Shown here in pieces: positions 16,148 through 24,363 of a stretch of DNA of 64,000 nt. A program made the translations under genes and the position numbers. How positions within the stretch are numbered: position 1 is the stretch's first letter; every line of letters starts with the position of its first letter. The DNA is from Flavimaricola marinus (GTDB lineage: Bacteria; Pseudomonadota; Alphaproteobacteria; Rhodobacterales; Rhodobacteraceae): the NCBI RefSeq assembly GCF_900184895.1, contig NZ_FXZK01000004.1, forward strand, positions 310,001 to 374,000, given 5' to 3'. Below the pieces are notes generated by a model, which was given only the letters and a program-made list of their open reading frames with translations, was not told where the DNA came from and did no database searches.

Positions 16148-16636
16148 TTAGATCTGGCCGAGCAGCGTCTCGCCTGCCGAGATCTCGCACTCGCCCGGGC
16201 TGCCTTCTTCGTTCAGGATCGTCACCTTGCCGTCTTCAACCATCATCGAATAGCGCTTGGACCGGTCGAACAGCCCGACGGGCGGGGCGGTGAAGTTCAT
16301 CCCCAGGGCCTTGGTAAAGGATGCGTCTGCATCGCCCAGCATCGTGATCCCGGCGGCGGTGGCCCCTGTCGATTCACCCCATGCGCCCATCACGAAGGGA
16401 TCGTTGACCGAGACGCAGATGATCTCGTCGACGCCCTTGGCGGCGAAGGCGTCCTTTGTGCGGATGAAGCTGGGCACATGCGCGGTGGAGCAGGTGCCGG
16501 TGAACGCACCGGGCAGTCCAAAGATCACCACTTTGCGTCCCTTGACCTTGTCGGAGAGCGAAACGGTCTCTGGCCCGTCACTTCCCATGGCGGTCAGCGT
16601 GGCGTCTGGGAGAGCGGCACCTTGGGTAATGGTCAT
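16148..16636 (-). CDS. peroxiredoxin (Prx5/AhpC-TSA type)
   Basis: 162 residues from the ATG at 16636 with AAAGG upstream. The peroxidatic cysteine sits in GLPGAFTGTCSTAHVPSF, the Prx5 signature. A second cysteine near the C-terminus (GECEISAGETLL) could form a disulfide during turnover. It reduces hydrogen and alkyl hydroperoxides. There is no fused glutaredoxin domain, so it probably uses glutaredoxin or thioredoxin in trans. It is divergent from a ferredoxin reductase gene, with a perfect 7-bp-arm inverted repeat between them. Confidence 0.92.
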   Translation of the reverse strand: MTITQGAALPDATLTAMGSDGPETVSLSDKVKGRKVVIFGLPGAFTGTCSTAHVPSFIRTKDAFAAKGVDEIICVSVNDPFVMGAWGESTGATAAGITMLGDADASFTKALGMNFTAPPVGLFDRSKRYSMMVEDGKVTILNEEGSPGECEISAGETLLGQI

Positions 16637-16655
16637 ATTGCGGCCTTTCTGGTTT

Positions 16656-16677
16656 TGCGTCACATGTATTTGACGCA
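16656..16677. promoter_or_regulatory. operator-like inverted repeat, peroxiredoxin/reductase
   Basis: TGCGTCA (16656-16662), spacer of 8 bp, TGACGCA (16671-16677). It is a perfect dyad centred between the divergent starts at 16636 and 16726, so a single regulator could control both genes. The half-site does not match OxyR or FNR consensus as I know them. Confidence 0.5.
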
Positions 16678-16725
16678 GATATAGTGCGGCCAGATGCCAT
16701 TGACCACGTGGAAGGATGCAAATTT

Positions 16726-17934
16726 ATGACCCATTTCGTCGTGATCGGCGCGGGGCAGGCGGGCGCCAGTCTGGTGGCCAAACTGCGCACCGAAGGCTTT
16801 GACGGGCAGATCACGCTGGTCGGGTCGGAGCCTGTTCCGCCGTATCAGCGCCCGCCGCTGTCCAAGGCCTATCTGCTGGGCGAAATGGAGGAGGAGCGCC
16901 TCTATCTGCGCCCGGCCGCGTTCTACGAGGACCACGACATCACCTTGCGCCTGTCGGCTACCGCCGAGTCGATCGACCCCGCCGCCCGCACCGTCACATT
17001 GGCCGATGGCGAGGTGCTGAGCTATGACGCGCTGGCCCTGACGACCGGGTCGCACCCCCGCACCCTGCCTGCCGCCATCGGTGGCACTCTTGCCGGCGTT
17101 TACACCATGCGCGATCTGGCCGATGCCGACGCGATGGCCCCGGAGTTGATCGAGGGCCGTCGGGTGCTGATCATCGGTGGCGGCTATATCGGCCTTGAGG
17201 CGGCCGCGGTCTGCGCAAAGCGTGGTCTGGAGGTGACCGTCGTCGAGATGGCCGACCGGATCCTCCAGCGTGTCGCCTGCCCCGAAACCTCGGACTATTT
17301 CCGCGACCTGCATACCGCGCAGGGCGTGACCGTGCGCGAAGGCATCGGCCTGACCGCCTTGACCGGCGAGGGCCGCGTGACGGGGGCAACCCTGTCGGAC
17401 GGCAGCCAGATCGACGTGGATTTCGCGGTGGTCGGCGTGGGCATCCTGCCCGGCACCGCCCTTGCCGAAGCGGCGGGCCTGACCCTCGACAACGGCATCT
17501 CGACCGACCCGCACTGCCGCACCTCCGATCCGCATATCTGGGCCGCTGGTGATTGCGCCTCCTGCCTGTTCGAGGGCAACCGCATCCGGCTTGAGAGCGT
17601 GGGCAATGCCATCGACATGGCCGAGGTCGCTGCACAGAGCATGATGGGCAAGGACGTGTCCTATACGCCCGCGCCTTGGTTCTGGTCGGATCAATACGAT
17701 TGCAAGCTGCAGATCGCCGGGCTGAATGCCGGATACGATGCGGTCTATGTCAAAGAGACCGGCGAGGCCCGCTCGCATTGGTATTATCGCGGTGGCCGGT
17801 TGATCGCGGTGGACGCGATGAACGATGCCCGCAACTACATGATCGGCAAGCGCTTGATCGAGGCCGGGAAGTCCCCGTCGCCAGAGGTGATCTGCGACCC
17901 CGAGACCAACATGAAGGCGCTGCTCAAGGCATGA
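16726..17934 (+). CDS. NAD(P)H:ferredoxin/rubredoxin reductase (FAD-dependent)
   Basis: 402 residues of the putidaredoxin-reductase type. The FAD-binding motif FVVIGAGQAGASLVAKLR opens the protein. QRPPLSKAYLLGE follows near residue 45. The NAD-binding motif VLIIGGGYIGLEAAAVCAKR is near residue 147, and AAGDCAS with the second FAD contact is near residue 270. A reductase C-terminal domain follows (WFWSDQYDCKLQIAGL). It passes electrons from NAD(P)H to a small iron-sulfur protein, often for a P450 or oxygenase, but no partner is in the window. Start chosen by AAGGA before 16726; the stop overlaps rsmD. Confidence 0.9.
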   Translation: MTHFVVIGAGQAGASLVAKLRTEGFDGQITLVGSEPVPPYQRPPLSKAYLLGEMEEERLYLRPAAFYEDHDITLRLSATAESIDPAARTVTLADGEVLSYDALALTTGSHPRTLPAAIGGTLAGVYTMRDLADADAMAPELIEGRRVLIIGGGYIGLEAAAVCAKRGLEVTVVEMADRILQRVACPETSDYFRDLHTAQGVTVREGIGLTALTGEGRVTGATLSDGSQIDVDFAVVGVGILPGTALAEAAGLTLDNGISTDPHCRTSDPHIWAAGDCASCLFEGNRIRLESVGNAIDMAEVAAQSMMGKDVSYTPAPWFWSDQYDCKLQIAGLNAGYDAVYVKETGEARSHWYYRGGRLIAVDAMNDARNYMIGKRLIEAGKSPSPEVICDPETNMKALLKA

Positions 17935-18494
17935 GGATCATCGGTGGTCAGCATCGCGGGCTTGCCCTTGCGGCTGTCGGCGTCGGTGACAAGGGCGCCA
18001 GCCTGCGCCCCACGCCCGACCGGGTGCGCGAAGCGGTGTTCAACGTGCTTTTGGGCGGCCGATATGGCGATCCGGTCAGCGGCGCCCGCGTGCTGGATCT
18101 GTTCGCCGGCACCGGCGCGCTGGGCCTGGAGGCGCTGTCACGTGGGGCCGCCTTTGCCAGCTTTGTCGACGACGGCAAGGTGGCGGGCGGGCTGATCCGT
18201 GACAACCTGCGCCGGGCCGGTCGCGCCGGGGATGCGGCACTGATCGCCCGCGACGCCAAGTCCCTCGGAGCCGGAGAGCCGCACGATCTGGTCTTTCTCG
18301 ATCCGCCTTACGGCAAGGGCATGGGCGCTCCGGCTCTTGTCGCGGCCTTGGCGGGCGGTTGGATCGCCCCCGGTGCTGTCGTCGTCTGGGAAGAGCGCAC
18401 CCCGCAGCCCGCCCCGCCGGGCTTCACCCTGTCAGAGCATCGCAAATACGGCGAGAGCCATATCACGCTGCTGCGCGCCAATCCGGGCGGCTAG
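17931..18494 (+). CDS. rsmD: 16S rRNA (guanine966-N2)-methyltransferase
   Basis: 187 residues. The start MRIIGGQHRGLAL and the block LRPTPDRVREAVFNVL are typical of RsmD. The SAM-binding motif is VLDLFAGTGALGLEALSRGA, and the catalytic motif DLVFLDPPYGKG contains DPPY of N-methyltransferases acting on exocyclic amines. It methylates G966 of 16S rRNA during 30S assembly. Its ATG overlaps the stop of the reductase gene (ATGA). Confidence 0.94.
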   Translation: MRIIGGQHRGLALAAVGVGDKGASLRPTPDRVREAVFNVLLGGRYGDPVSGARVLDLFAGTGALGLEALSRGAAFASFVDDGKVAGGLIRDNLRRAGRAGDAALIARDAKSLGAGEPHDLVFLDPPYGKGMGAPALVAALAGGWIAPGAVVVWEERTPQPAPPGFTLSEHRKYGESHITLLRANPGG

Positions 18495-18539
18495 TCCGAC
18501 CTGCTTGGAGAAACGGGTCCGGCCCGCTAGGATCGCCCC

Positions 18540-18713
18540 ATGACCGATACCAGCTTTGCCCAATGGGACGCCCGTCCCGCGCGCACGGAGGACGTGCCTT
18601 TGCCCGCCCCGGTGCCGTTTTCGACGCCCGTCCTGATCGGTGATTGCGTGACGCCCTTGGGTGGTGAGACGGTGCTCTCACTGCTGTGGAAACGGCTCGC
18701 CCGGGATGACTGA
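18540..18713 (+). CDS. small hypothetical protein (57 aa)
   Basis: A 57-residue open frame begins at ATG 18540 with AGGA seven bases upstream (CTAGGATCGCCCC). It reads MTDTSFAQWDARPARTED and ends KRLARDD. The middle is Pro-rich and the last third has a short hydrophobic stretch (GETVLSLLWKRL). Its stop lies inside the start of the next gene (8-bp overlap), which suggests coupling. It is too short for family recognition. The good ribosome site and lack of a competing frame support it. Confidence 0.5.
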   Translation: MTDTSFAQWDARPARTEDVPLPAPVPFSTPVLIGDCVTPLGGETVLSLLWKRLARDD

Positions 18714-19083
18714 GATCGCCTATCATCATTGCCCCGGCTGCGGGAAGCCGCAGAAACCGTTTCTGCGCTACCCTTGGCATTTCTGCAATGATTGCAGAGA
18801 GCTGGCCGTCGATCACGCCGGGCGCAAGCTGCATTTCGGCAATGAGAGCATGGGCGGCGGTTTCGTCTGGCAGATCGAAGGGCAGGACGAGACCTATTCC
18901 AGCTACGGGCTCTTGTGCCTGATCCACAATCGGCCCGTCCATGTCGGCGAAGCCCGCTTTGGCGGGATCGTCGCTCAGCCATGGACGCAAGAGCCGAACA
19001 GCGACGACAAGGTCGCCGATCTGCGCAGGCGTGACCCGAATTTCGAGGCGTTCCGCAGGATCCGCCCCGGCCCGGGCCGCTAG
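18706..19083 (+). CDS. hypothetical protein with N-terminal zinc ribbon
   Basis: 125 residues. Two CxxC knuckles lie near the N-terminus: HHCPGCGK (residues 8-13) and FCNDC (residues 27-31), spaced as a treble-clef zinc ribbon. After this comes a Gly/aromatic-rich region (NESMGGGFVWQIEG) and a charged tail (SDDKVADLRRRDPNFEAFRRI). The function is unknown. It starts within the end of the 57-aa gene. It ends two bases before the convergent map stop. Confidence 0.65.
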   Translation: MTEIAYHHCPGCGKPQKPFLRYPWHFCNDCRELAVDHAGRKLHFGNESMGGGFVWQIEGQDETYSSYGLLCLIHNRPVHVGEARFGGIVAQPWTQEPNSDDKVADLRRRDPNFEAFRRIRPGPGR

Positions 19084-19085
19084 GC

Positions 19086-19892
19086 TCAATAGGTCGGGTG
19101 GAACTTGCCGGCCGGTGACAGCGTGAAGATCTCGCAGCCCTGTGCGGTGATCCCGACCGAATGTTCGAACTGTGCCGAGAGCGATTTGTCGCGCGTCACG
19201 GCTGTCCAGTCGTCCTTGAGCACCTTGGTCTCGGGCCGTCCGAGATTGACCATCGGTTCGATGGTAAAGAACATGCCTTCCTCAAGCCGCGGTCCAGAGC
19301 CGGCGCGCCCGTAGTGGAGCACATTCGGCGGCGCGTGGAACACCCGGCCCAAACCGTGCCCGCAGAAGTCGCGCACCACGGACATGCGTTGCGATTCGAC
19401 ATAGCTCTGAATGGCGTGGCCGATGTCGCCAAAGGTGTTGCCCGGCCGCGCGGCCTCGATCCCCAGCATCAGCGCGTCATGGGTCACCTGGATCAGCCGT
19501 TCGGACTTGCGGCTGAGATCGCCGGCCACATACATCCGGCTGGTGTCGCCATACCAGCCATCGACGATGACGGTCACGTCGATGTTCAGGATGTCGCCGT
19601 TCTTGAGCTTCTTGTCACCGGGAATGCCGTGGCACACCACATGATTGACCGAGATGCAGGAGGCGTGCTGATAGCCCTTGTAGCCGATGGTGGCCGAAGT
19701 CGCACCGGCCTCGTCGACCATGCGCGTGATTTCGGCATCGATGGCTGCGGTGGTCTGGCCCACAAACACATGCGCCGCGATGTCGTCTAGGATCTGCGCG
19801 GCCAGCCGTCCGGCCCGCGTCATCCCTGCGAAATCGCTCATCTCGTAAATTCTGATGCCGTCCTTCGTCAGGCGGCCTTTGCGCTCGTCCAA
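19086..19892 (-). CDS. map: methionine aminopeptidase, type I
   Basis: 268 residues. All five metal ligands are visible: the aspartates in NIDVTVIVDG and YGDTSRMY, the histidine in FCGHGLGRVFH, and the glutamates in FFTIEPM and QFEHSVG. The substrate-pocket histidine is in YQHASCISVNHVVCHGIP. It removes the initiator Met from nascent proteins. It has no N-terminal zinc-finger extension, so it is the standard type Ia enzyme. Confidence 0.95.
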   Translation of the reverse strand: MDERKGRLTKDGIRIYEMSDFAGMTRAGRLAAQILDDIAAHVFVGQTTAAIDAEITRMVDEAGATSATIGYKGYQHASCISVNHVVCHGIPGDKKLKNGDILNIDVTVIVDGWYGDTSRMYVAGDLSRKSERLIQVTHDALMLGIEAARPGNTFGDIGHAIQSYVESQRMSVVRDFCGHGLGRVFHAPPNVLHYGRAGSGPRLEEGMFFTIEPMVNLGRPETKVLKDDWTAVTRDKSLSAQFEHSVGITAQGCEIFTLSPAGKFHPTY

Positions 19893-19969
19893 TGATCTGC
19901 TCCAGTAATGTGCAGCCTTATATAGGACCCAGCCCGCGAAAGTGCCAGAGGCCGGGCGCTGTCTTGCCC

Positions 19970-19991
19970 CTTCATCTTGGCCAAAAAACTC
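19970..19991 (-). repeat. dispersed 22-bp repeat, copy A
   Basis: A 22-bp sequence, read on the minus strand as GAGTTTTTTGG followed by CCAAGATGAAG. It is identical to 36821-36842 on the plus strand. It lies 11 bp 3' of the sfsA stop, in the sfsA-map gap. TGCGTC occurs shortly upstream in both copies, so the repeat may extend further in degenerate form. Confidence 0.75.
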
Positions 19992-20002
19992 ACGACGCAG
20001 CC

Positions 20003-20716
20003 TCAGTCAGGCGGCGCGACGAAGGGCAGAGGCCCAGCGACCTCCACCGCGTCGGGGCTGATCCGGGTGCCGAGGCAGATCACCTCGACCCCGGCCCGCG
20101 TCGCCGCGGCAAAGCCCCGCGCATAGGTCGGGTCGATGTCGCCGGCCAGGCTCACCCGCTCCGCATCGGTTCGTTGCACCAGAAACAGCATCACCGCCCG
20201 GTGTCCCAGCCCGGCCATTTGCGCCAGTTCCACCAGATGCTTTGCCCCTCTGGCGGTGACGCTGTCGGGAAATTCCGCCAACCCCGGTTGCCGCGAGAGC
20301 GTCACGCTCTTCACCTCGACATAGGCATCCCGCCGCCCGGCGCCTGTCAGAAGAAAGTCGATCCGGCTGTTGTCGCCGTATTTCACCTCCGGTCGCACAA
20401 GATCATAGCCGCTTAGCCCCTCGACCTCGTTCGCCATGAGCGCCGCTTTCAGCGCCCGGTTCGGCACCGAGGTGTCGACCCCGGTGAAATGCCCGCCGTC
20501 ATGCTCGACCAGCCGCCAGCCGTACTTCAGCTTTTTCCTGGGATCGTGGTTCGGCTCGACCCATATCCGCGATCCGGGCATCGCCAGCCCCATCATCGAG
20601 CCGGGGTTGGCGCAATGCGCGGTCGCCTCGCTCCCGTCCTCAAGCTCGATATCAGCGAGGAACCGTTTGTAGCGGCGGATCAGCCGGGCGGGCAGCAGGG
20701 GAGTGGCAAAGCGCAT
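20003..20716 (-). CDS. sfsA: SfsA-family nuclease/DNA-binding protein
   Basis: 237 residues. The opening LIRRYKRFLADIELEDG is the OB-like N-terminal part. HCANPGSMMGL, YGDNSRIDFLL and DAYVEVKSVTLSR are the conserved SfsA blocks; the last two form a PD-(D/E)xK-like nuclease core (D...ExK). E. coli SfsA was named for stimulating sugar fermentation genes; its molecular role remains unclear. It is divergent from the molybdopterin-binding-domain gene with only a 43-bp gap. Confidence 0.92.
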   Translation of the reverse strand: MRFATPLLPARLIRRYKRFLADIELEDGSEATAHCANPGSMMGLAMPGSRIWVEPNHDPRKKLKYGWRLVEHDGGHFTGVDTSVPNRALKAALMANEVEGLSGYDLVRPEVKYGDNSRIDFLLTGAGRRDAYVEVKSVTLSRQPGLAEFPDSVTARGAKHLVELAQMAGLGHRAVMLFLVQRTDAERVSLAGDIDPTYARGFAAATRAGVEVICLGTRISPDAVEVAGPLPFVAPPD

Positions 20717-20759
20717 GGCCGCGTCCTATACCATATCGAAACCTGAGGGGAGACGTTTG

Positions 20760-21488
20760 ATGACCACCCAAAACCCGACCGCCGCCATGCTGGTGATCGG
20801 CGACGAAATCCTGTCCGGCCGCACCCGCGACGCCAACATGCACCACCTCGCCGGCGAATTGACCAAGCAGGGCATCGACCTGCGCGAGGTTCGCATCGTG
20901 TCCGACGACCGCGACGCGATCGTCGCCGCCGTCAAGGCTCTGTCGTCGGCTTATGGCGTGGTCTTTACCAGCGGTGGTATTGGCCCGACCCATGACGACA
21001 TCACGGCCGATTGCATCGCCGCTGCCTTTGACGTGCCGATCGACGTTCGCGACGACGCTCGCGCCCTGCTGGCCGCCCACTACGCCAAGACCGGCTCCGA
21101 GTTGAACGAGGCCCGTCTGCGCATGGCCCGCATCCCGGATGGTGCCGCCTTGATCGACAATCCGGTCAGCGTCGCCCCAGGCTTTATCCTTGGCAACGTT
21201 CACGTGATGGCCGGTGTCCCGTCCGTCTTTCAAGCGATGGTCGCCAGCGTGCTGCCGACCCTGACCGGAGGCGCCCCTCTGATTTCGCAGACCCTGCGCA
21301 TTCAGCGCGGTGAGGGCGATATTGCCGGTCCCTTGGGCAAACTGGCCGCCGAGTATCCCGCCTTGTCGATCGGCTCTTATCCGTTTCAGAAGGATGGCGT
21401 TTACGGCGCGAATATCGTGATCCGGGGTCAGGATGCCGCCGAGGTCGACGCCGCCATGACCCGCTTGAAGGAGCTGTTTCCCGAATGA
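20760..21488 (+). CDS. molybdopterin-binding-domain protein (CinA/MoaB type)
   Basis: 242 residues from ATG 20760 with GAGGGGAG upstream. The MoCF-binding fold is clear from MLVIGDEILSGRTRDANMHH, the nucleotide loop FTSGGIGPTHDDIT, and APGFILGNVHVMAGVPSVFQAM. These patterns match the N-terminal half of CinA and stand-alone relatives (competence/damage-inducible type). The C-terminal nicotinamide-mononucleotide deamidase domain of full CinA is absent. Possible roles are ADP-ribose pyrophosphatase or molybdopterin handling. The stop overlaps the next gene (ATGA). Confidence 0.85.
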   Translation: MTTQNPTAAMLVIGDEILSGRTRDANMHHLAGELTKQGIDLREVRIVSDDRDAIVAAVKALSSAYGVVFTSGGIGPTHDDITADCIAAAFDVPIDVRDDARALLAAHYAKTGSELNEARLRMARIPDGAALIDNPVSVAPGFILGNVHVMAGVPSVFQAMVASVLPTLTGGAPLISQTLRIQRGEGDIAGPLGKLAAEYPALSIGSYPFQKDGVYGANIVIRGQDAAEVDAAMTRLKELFPE

Positions 21489-22231
21489 CGCCGGAGACGC
21501 TCTATGCCGTCATCGAGGCGACGTGGCCTTCGGCCTCTGTCCGGCAGGTGGGTCCGTTTCTCATCCGCACCGGCCTTGGTGGCGGCAGCCGGGTGAGTGC
21601 TGCGACGATCACCGCCCCGGTGACCGCCGCCGATCTGCCACAGGCCGAAGCCGAGATGGAAGCTCTGGGCCAGCCCAAGATCTTCATGATCCGCGCCGGT
21701 GACGACGCCCTCGACGCCCTGTTGGAGGCCGAGGGCTATGTGATCAAAGACCCGGTCGTCGGATTTGTCGCCCCGGTCTCGGCCCTGACCGCTCAGCGGC
21801 CGCCGCCGGTGAGCACCTTTGAGGTTTGGCCCCCGCTCGCCGTGCAGCGCGAGATCTGGGCCGCCGGCGGGATCGGCCCCGCCCGATTGGCCGTGATGGA
21901 CCGCGTGACCGGCCCCAAGACCACCATTCTCGGCCGTGTCGACGACACCCCCGCGGGCTGTGCCTTTGTCGCCTGCCACGGCCCCCACGCGATGCTGCAT
22001 GCCTTGGAAACCAGCGGCCTGCATCGCCGCAAGGGCGTGGCCGCCCGGATGCTGACCGCCTGTGCATTTTGGGCCAAGGGGCAGGGCGCCGAAACCTTCA
22101 GCCTTGTCGTCACGCAGGCCAATACGGGCGCACATGCCCTCTATGCTTCCCTTGGGATGGAGCCTGTGGGACAGTATCACTACCGGATCAAGACGGATGC
22201 CAAAGATGACCCAGCCACCCTTCGCTGCTGA
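21485..22231 (+). CDS. GNAT-family N-acetyltransferase
   Basis: 248 residues. The C-terminal half is a GNAT domain: LETSGLHRRKGVAARMLTACAFWA is the acetyl-CoA pyrophosphate loop (R/Q-x-x-G-x-A/G type), and ANTGAHALYASLGMEPVGQYHYRI is the usual ending. The N-terminal 120 residues are a weaker GNAT-like repeat with no obvious cofactor loop. The substrate is unknown. It is coupled to the upstream gene by ATGA, and its last 26 bases overlap the next start. Confidence 0.85.
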   Translation: MTPETLYAVIEATWPSASVRQVGPFLIRTGLGGGSRVSAATITAPVTAADLPQAEAEMEALGQPKIFMIRAGDDALDALLEAEGYVIKDPVVGFVAPVSALTAQRPPPVSTFEVWPPLAVQREIWAAGGIGPARLAVMDRVTGPKTTILGRVDDTPAGCAFVACHGPHAMLHALETSGLHRRKGVAARMLTACAFWAKGQGAETFSLVVTQANTGAHALYASLGMEPVGQYHYRIKTDAKDDPATLRC

Positions 22232-22790
22232 CGCGCCGACGGCGCTCGATTTGCCGCAAGTGGACCCGCTTCCCCCTGAAACGCAGGCCTATTTCGACAA
22301 ATGCGTCGAAAAGCTGGGGATGATCCCCAACGTCCTGCGTTCCTACGCCTTTGATATCGACAAGCTCAACGCCTTTACCGCGATGTACAACGATCTGATG
22401 CTGGGCGCTTCGGGCCTGTCCAAGCTGGAACGCGAGATGATCGCCGTCGTCGTTTCGGCGGTGAATCGGTGCTTTTATTGCCTGACCGCCCATGGCGCGG
22501 CAGTTCGCCAGCTTTCGGGCGACCCCAAGCTCGGTGAGATGCTGGTGATGAACTGGCGTGTGGCCCCGCTCGATGCCCGCCAGTCCGCGATGCTTCTCTT
22601 TGCCGAGAAGATGACCCTTGCCAGCCACACCATCGTCGAGACCGACCGCGATGCCTTGCGCCAGGTCGGCTTTAACGAGCGCGATATCTGGGACATCGCG
22701 TCGGTGGCGTCGTTCTACAACATGTCCAACCGCATGGCGTCGGCTGTCGATATGCGCCCCAACGACGATTACCACACGCAGGCCCGATGA
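22206..22790 (+). CDS. AhpD-like peroxidase-related protein
   Basis: 194 residues of the carboxymuconolactone-decarboxylase/AhpD superfamily, in the uncharacterised peroxidase-related branch. The redox motif NRCFYCLTAHG (CxxC followed by a His) is preceded by SKLEREMIAVVVSAV. The opening VEKLGMIPNVLRSYAF and the end NMSNRMASAVDMRPNDDYHTQAR (partly quoted) are typical. It may act as an alkylhydroperoxidase using a lipoyl or thiol donor. An ATG at 22197 is an alternative start. Confidence 0.86.
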   Translation: MTQPPFAADAPTALDLPQVDPLPPETQAYFDKCVEKLGMIPNVLRSYAFDIDKLNAFTAMYNDLMLGASGLSKLEREMIAVVVSAVNRCFYCLTAHGAAVRQLSGDPKLGEMLVMNWRVAPLDARQSAMLLFAEKMTLASHTIVETDRDALRQVGFNERDIWDIASVASFYNMSNRMASAVDMRPNDDYHTQAR

Positions 22791-23728
22791 AATCAGCGCT
22801 GCCCGCATTGGTTCTGACCCTTGGTCTGCCCGCGATCGGCTGGGCGCAGGCGTTGGAGTTTCCCTCCAACGCCGAGCTGACCATGGAGCAAACCACGCCG
22901 CTGGGCAGTTATGCGGTCCCTTTGGAGCCGTTCGGCGAGGGCATCTTGCCTGCCGTCGCGCTGGAAGGGGCGATCATCCGTCAGGCGTGGCGGATCGAGG
23001 CGGAGGGGCTGAGCACCTTGCAGATCCTCGCCCCCCTTCGGGATCAATTGTTCGCTCAGGGCTTTGAGCCGCTGCTGGAGTGCGAGACCGAGGGGTGCGG
23101 CGGCTTTGATTTCCGCTTTGCCACATCGGTGCTGCCCGCCCCGGCGATGTTCGTCGATCTGGGCGATTTCAGGTTCGTTTCGGCCATGCGCGAGGTCGAC
23201 GGCGGCGAGGAGGCCGTGAGCCTGTTGGTCAGCCAGTCGGCCGGGGCCGGGTTTGTTCAACTGATCCGGATCTCTCCCGAGGGCAGCGCCCCGCAGGCCA
23301 CGACCGCCGTGGCCCCGCCCGTGCGCAACGTGACCCCCGCCCAGCAGGGCAGCTTTGCCGAAGGGCTCGAGACCGACGGTCATGTGGTGCTGGCGGATCT
23401 GACGTTCGAGACCGGCTCGTCGCAGCTTGGCCCCGGCCCCTATCAAAGCCTGATGGCGCTGGCGGCCTATCTGCGCGCCAATCCCGACCGCACGGTCGCC
23501 TTGGTGGGTCATACCGATGCCGAGGGATCGTTGGAGGGCAATATCGCCCTGTCGCGCCGCCGGGCCGGATCGGTGCTGGAGCGGTTGGTCAATGTCTATT
23601 CCATCCCGCGTCGCCAGATGGAGGCACAGGGCATGGGCTATCTCGCCCCGGTATCGAGCAACCTGACCCCGGAGGGCCGCGAGGCTAATCGCCGGGTCGA
23701 GGTGATCGTGACCTCGACTGCGGACTAG
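22787..23728 (+). CDS. OmpA-family protein
   Basis: 313 residues with a signal peptide (ending IGWAQA, about residue 21). The first 190 residues are of unknown fold with a cysteine pair (LLECETEGCGGF). The C-terminal OmpA/MotB peptidoglycan-binding domain (about 200-310) has the marks TFETGSSQLG, VALVGHTDAEGS, NIALSRRRAGSVLERLV, and ANRRVEVIV. It anchors the periplasmic side to the cell wall. Its start overlaps the AhpD-like stop by ATGA, and its TAG shares a CTAG with the stop of the opposite-strand gene. Confidence 0.9.
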   Translation: MKSALPALVLTLGLPAIGWAQALEFPSNAELTMEQTTPLGSYAVPLEPFGEGILPAVALEGAIIRQAWRIEAEGLSTLQILAPLRDQLFAQGFEPLLECETEGCGGFDFRFATSVLPAPAMFVDLGDFRFVSAMREVDGGEEAVSLLVSQSAGAGFVQLIRISPEGSAPQATTAVAPPVRNVTPAQQGSFAEGLETDGHVVLADLTFETGSSQLGPGPYQSLMALAAYLRANPDRTVALVGHTDAEGSLEGNIALSRRRAGSVLERLVNVYSIPRRQMEAQGMGYLAPVSSNLTPEGREANRRVEVIVTSTAD

Positions 23729-24279
23729 CCCGCCACCTGCGGGAACAATTGCGGAGCGTATGTATCGCCCGAGCCGTGCGGGCCGGGGAAATACCTCTCG
23801 CCTTGCAGTCCCTCTTCGGCGCGGGCCGCGTCTACTTCCAGCGCGGCATTGGTCAATCCGATGATCAAGAAACCCGCTCTCGACATCCAGTCGAACATCT
23901 CTTGCAACTGCTGCCATGTCAGATCAAGCGCGTCGTCGCCGAGTTTGACTTTCAGATGCGCTTCGGGTTCGCAGGCGTGAAACTGTGCGCTGATCCCGAT
24001 CAGGCCGTGGCAAACGAGGTTTCGGATCACGAGCGATTCTCTTAGCAGCGCCACAAGGCGGTCACTCAGCTCTGCCTGGAGCGGCCTGAGGTTGTCCTTG
24101 GGCTTGACCGTTTGGGACCACGCCTCAAGCGACCTTGAAATGCCGTGAACCGGTTTCTGGGTTTCCTCGCCGCTTAGCCGCTCGAGTGAAATTTCGATTT
24201 CGCGTTCAATCTCCGACCAGAGATAGACGAGCGAGCCGATGGTCCCTTTCATCTGGTCAATGGTAATCGGTAGGGACAT
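23725..24279 (-). CDS. hypothetical helical protein with HEPN-like RxxxxH motif
   Basis: 184 residues, predicted mostly helical. A helix with a conserved-looking Trp/Glu pattern (SLVYLWSEIEREIEISLERL) is followed at residues 86-91 by RNLVCH, then HGL. An R-x4-6-H motif after an N-terminal acidic helix is the hallmark of HEPN domains, many of which are RNases. The local base composition looks less GC-rich than the flanks, suggesting an accessory gene. No nucleotidyltransferase (MNT) partner is adjacent. It is convergent with the OmpA-like gene, sharing CTAG. The family call is tentative. Confidence 0.6.
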   Translation of the reverse strand: MSLPITIDQMKGTIGSLVYLWSEIEREIEISLERLSGEETQKPVHGISRSLEAWSQTVKPKDNLRPLQAELSDRLVALLRESLVIRNLVCHGLIGISAQFHACEPEAHLKVKLGDDALDLTWQQLQEMFDWMSRAGFLIIGLTNAALEVDAARAEEGLQGERYFPGPHGSGDTYAPQLFPQVAG

Positions 24280-24363
24280 GTTGATCGAACTCTTGCGCTG
24301 GGCGGGGTTTCACCGCCTTATGCCGCGCCATTTGGGCAATCGTATGACCGACCGCTCGACGGC

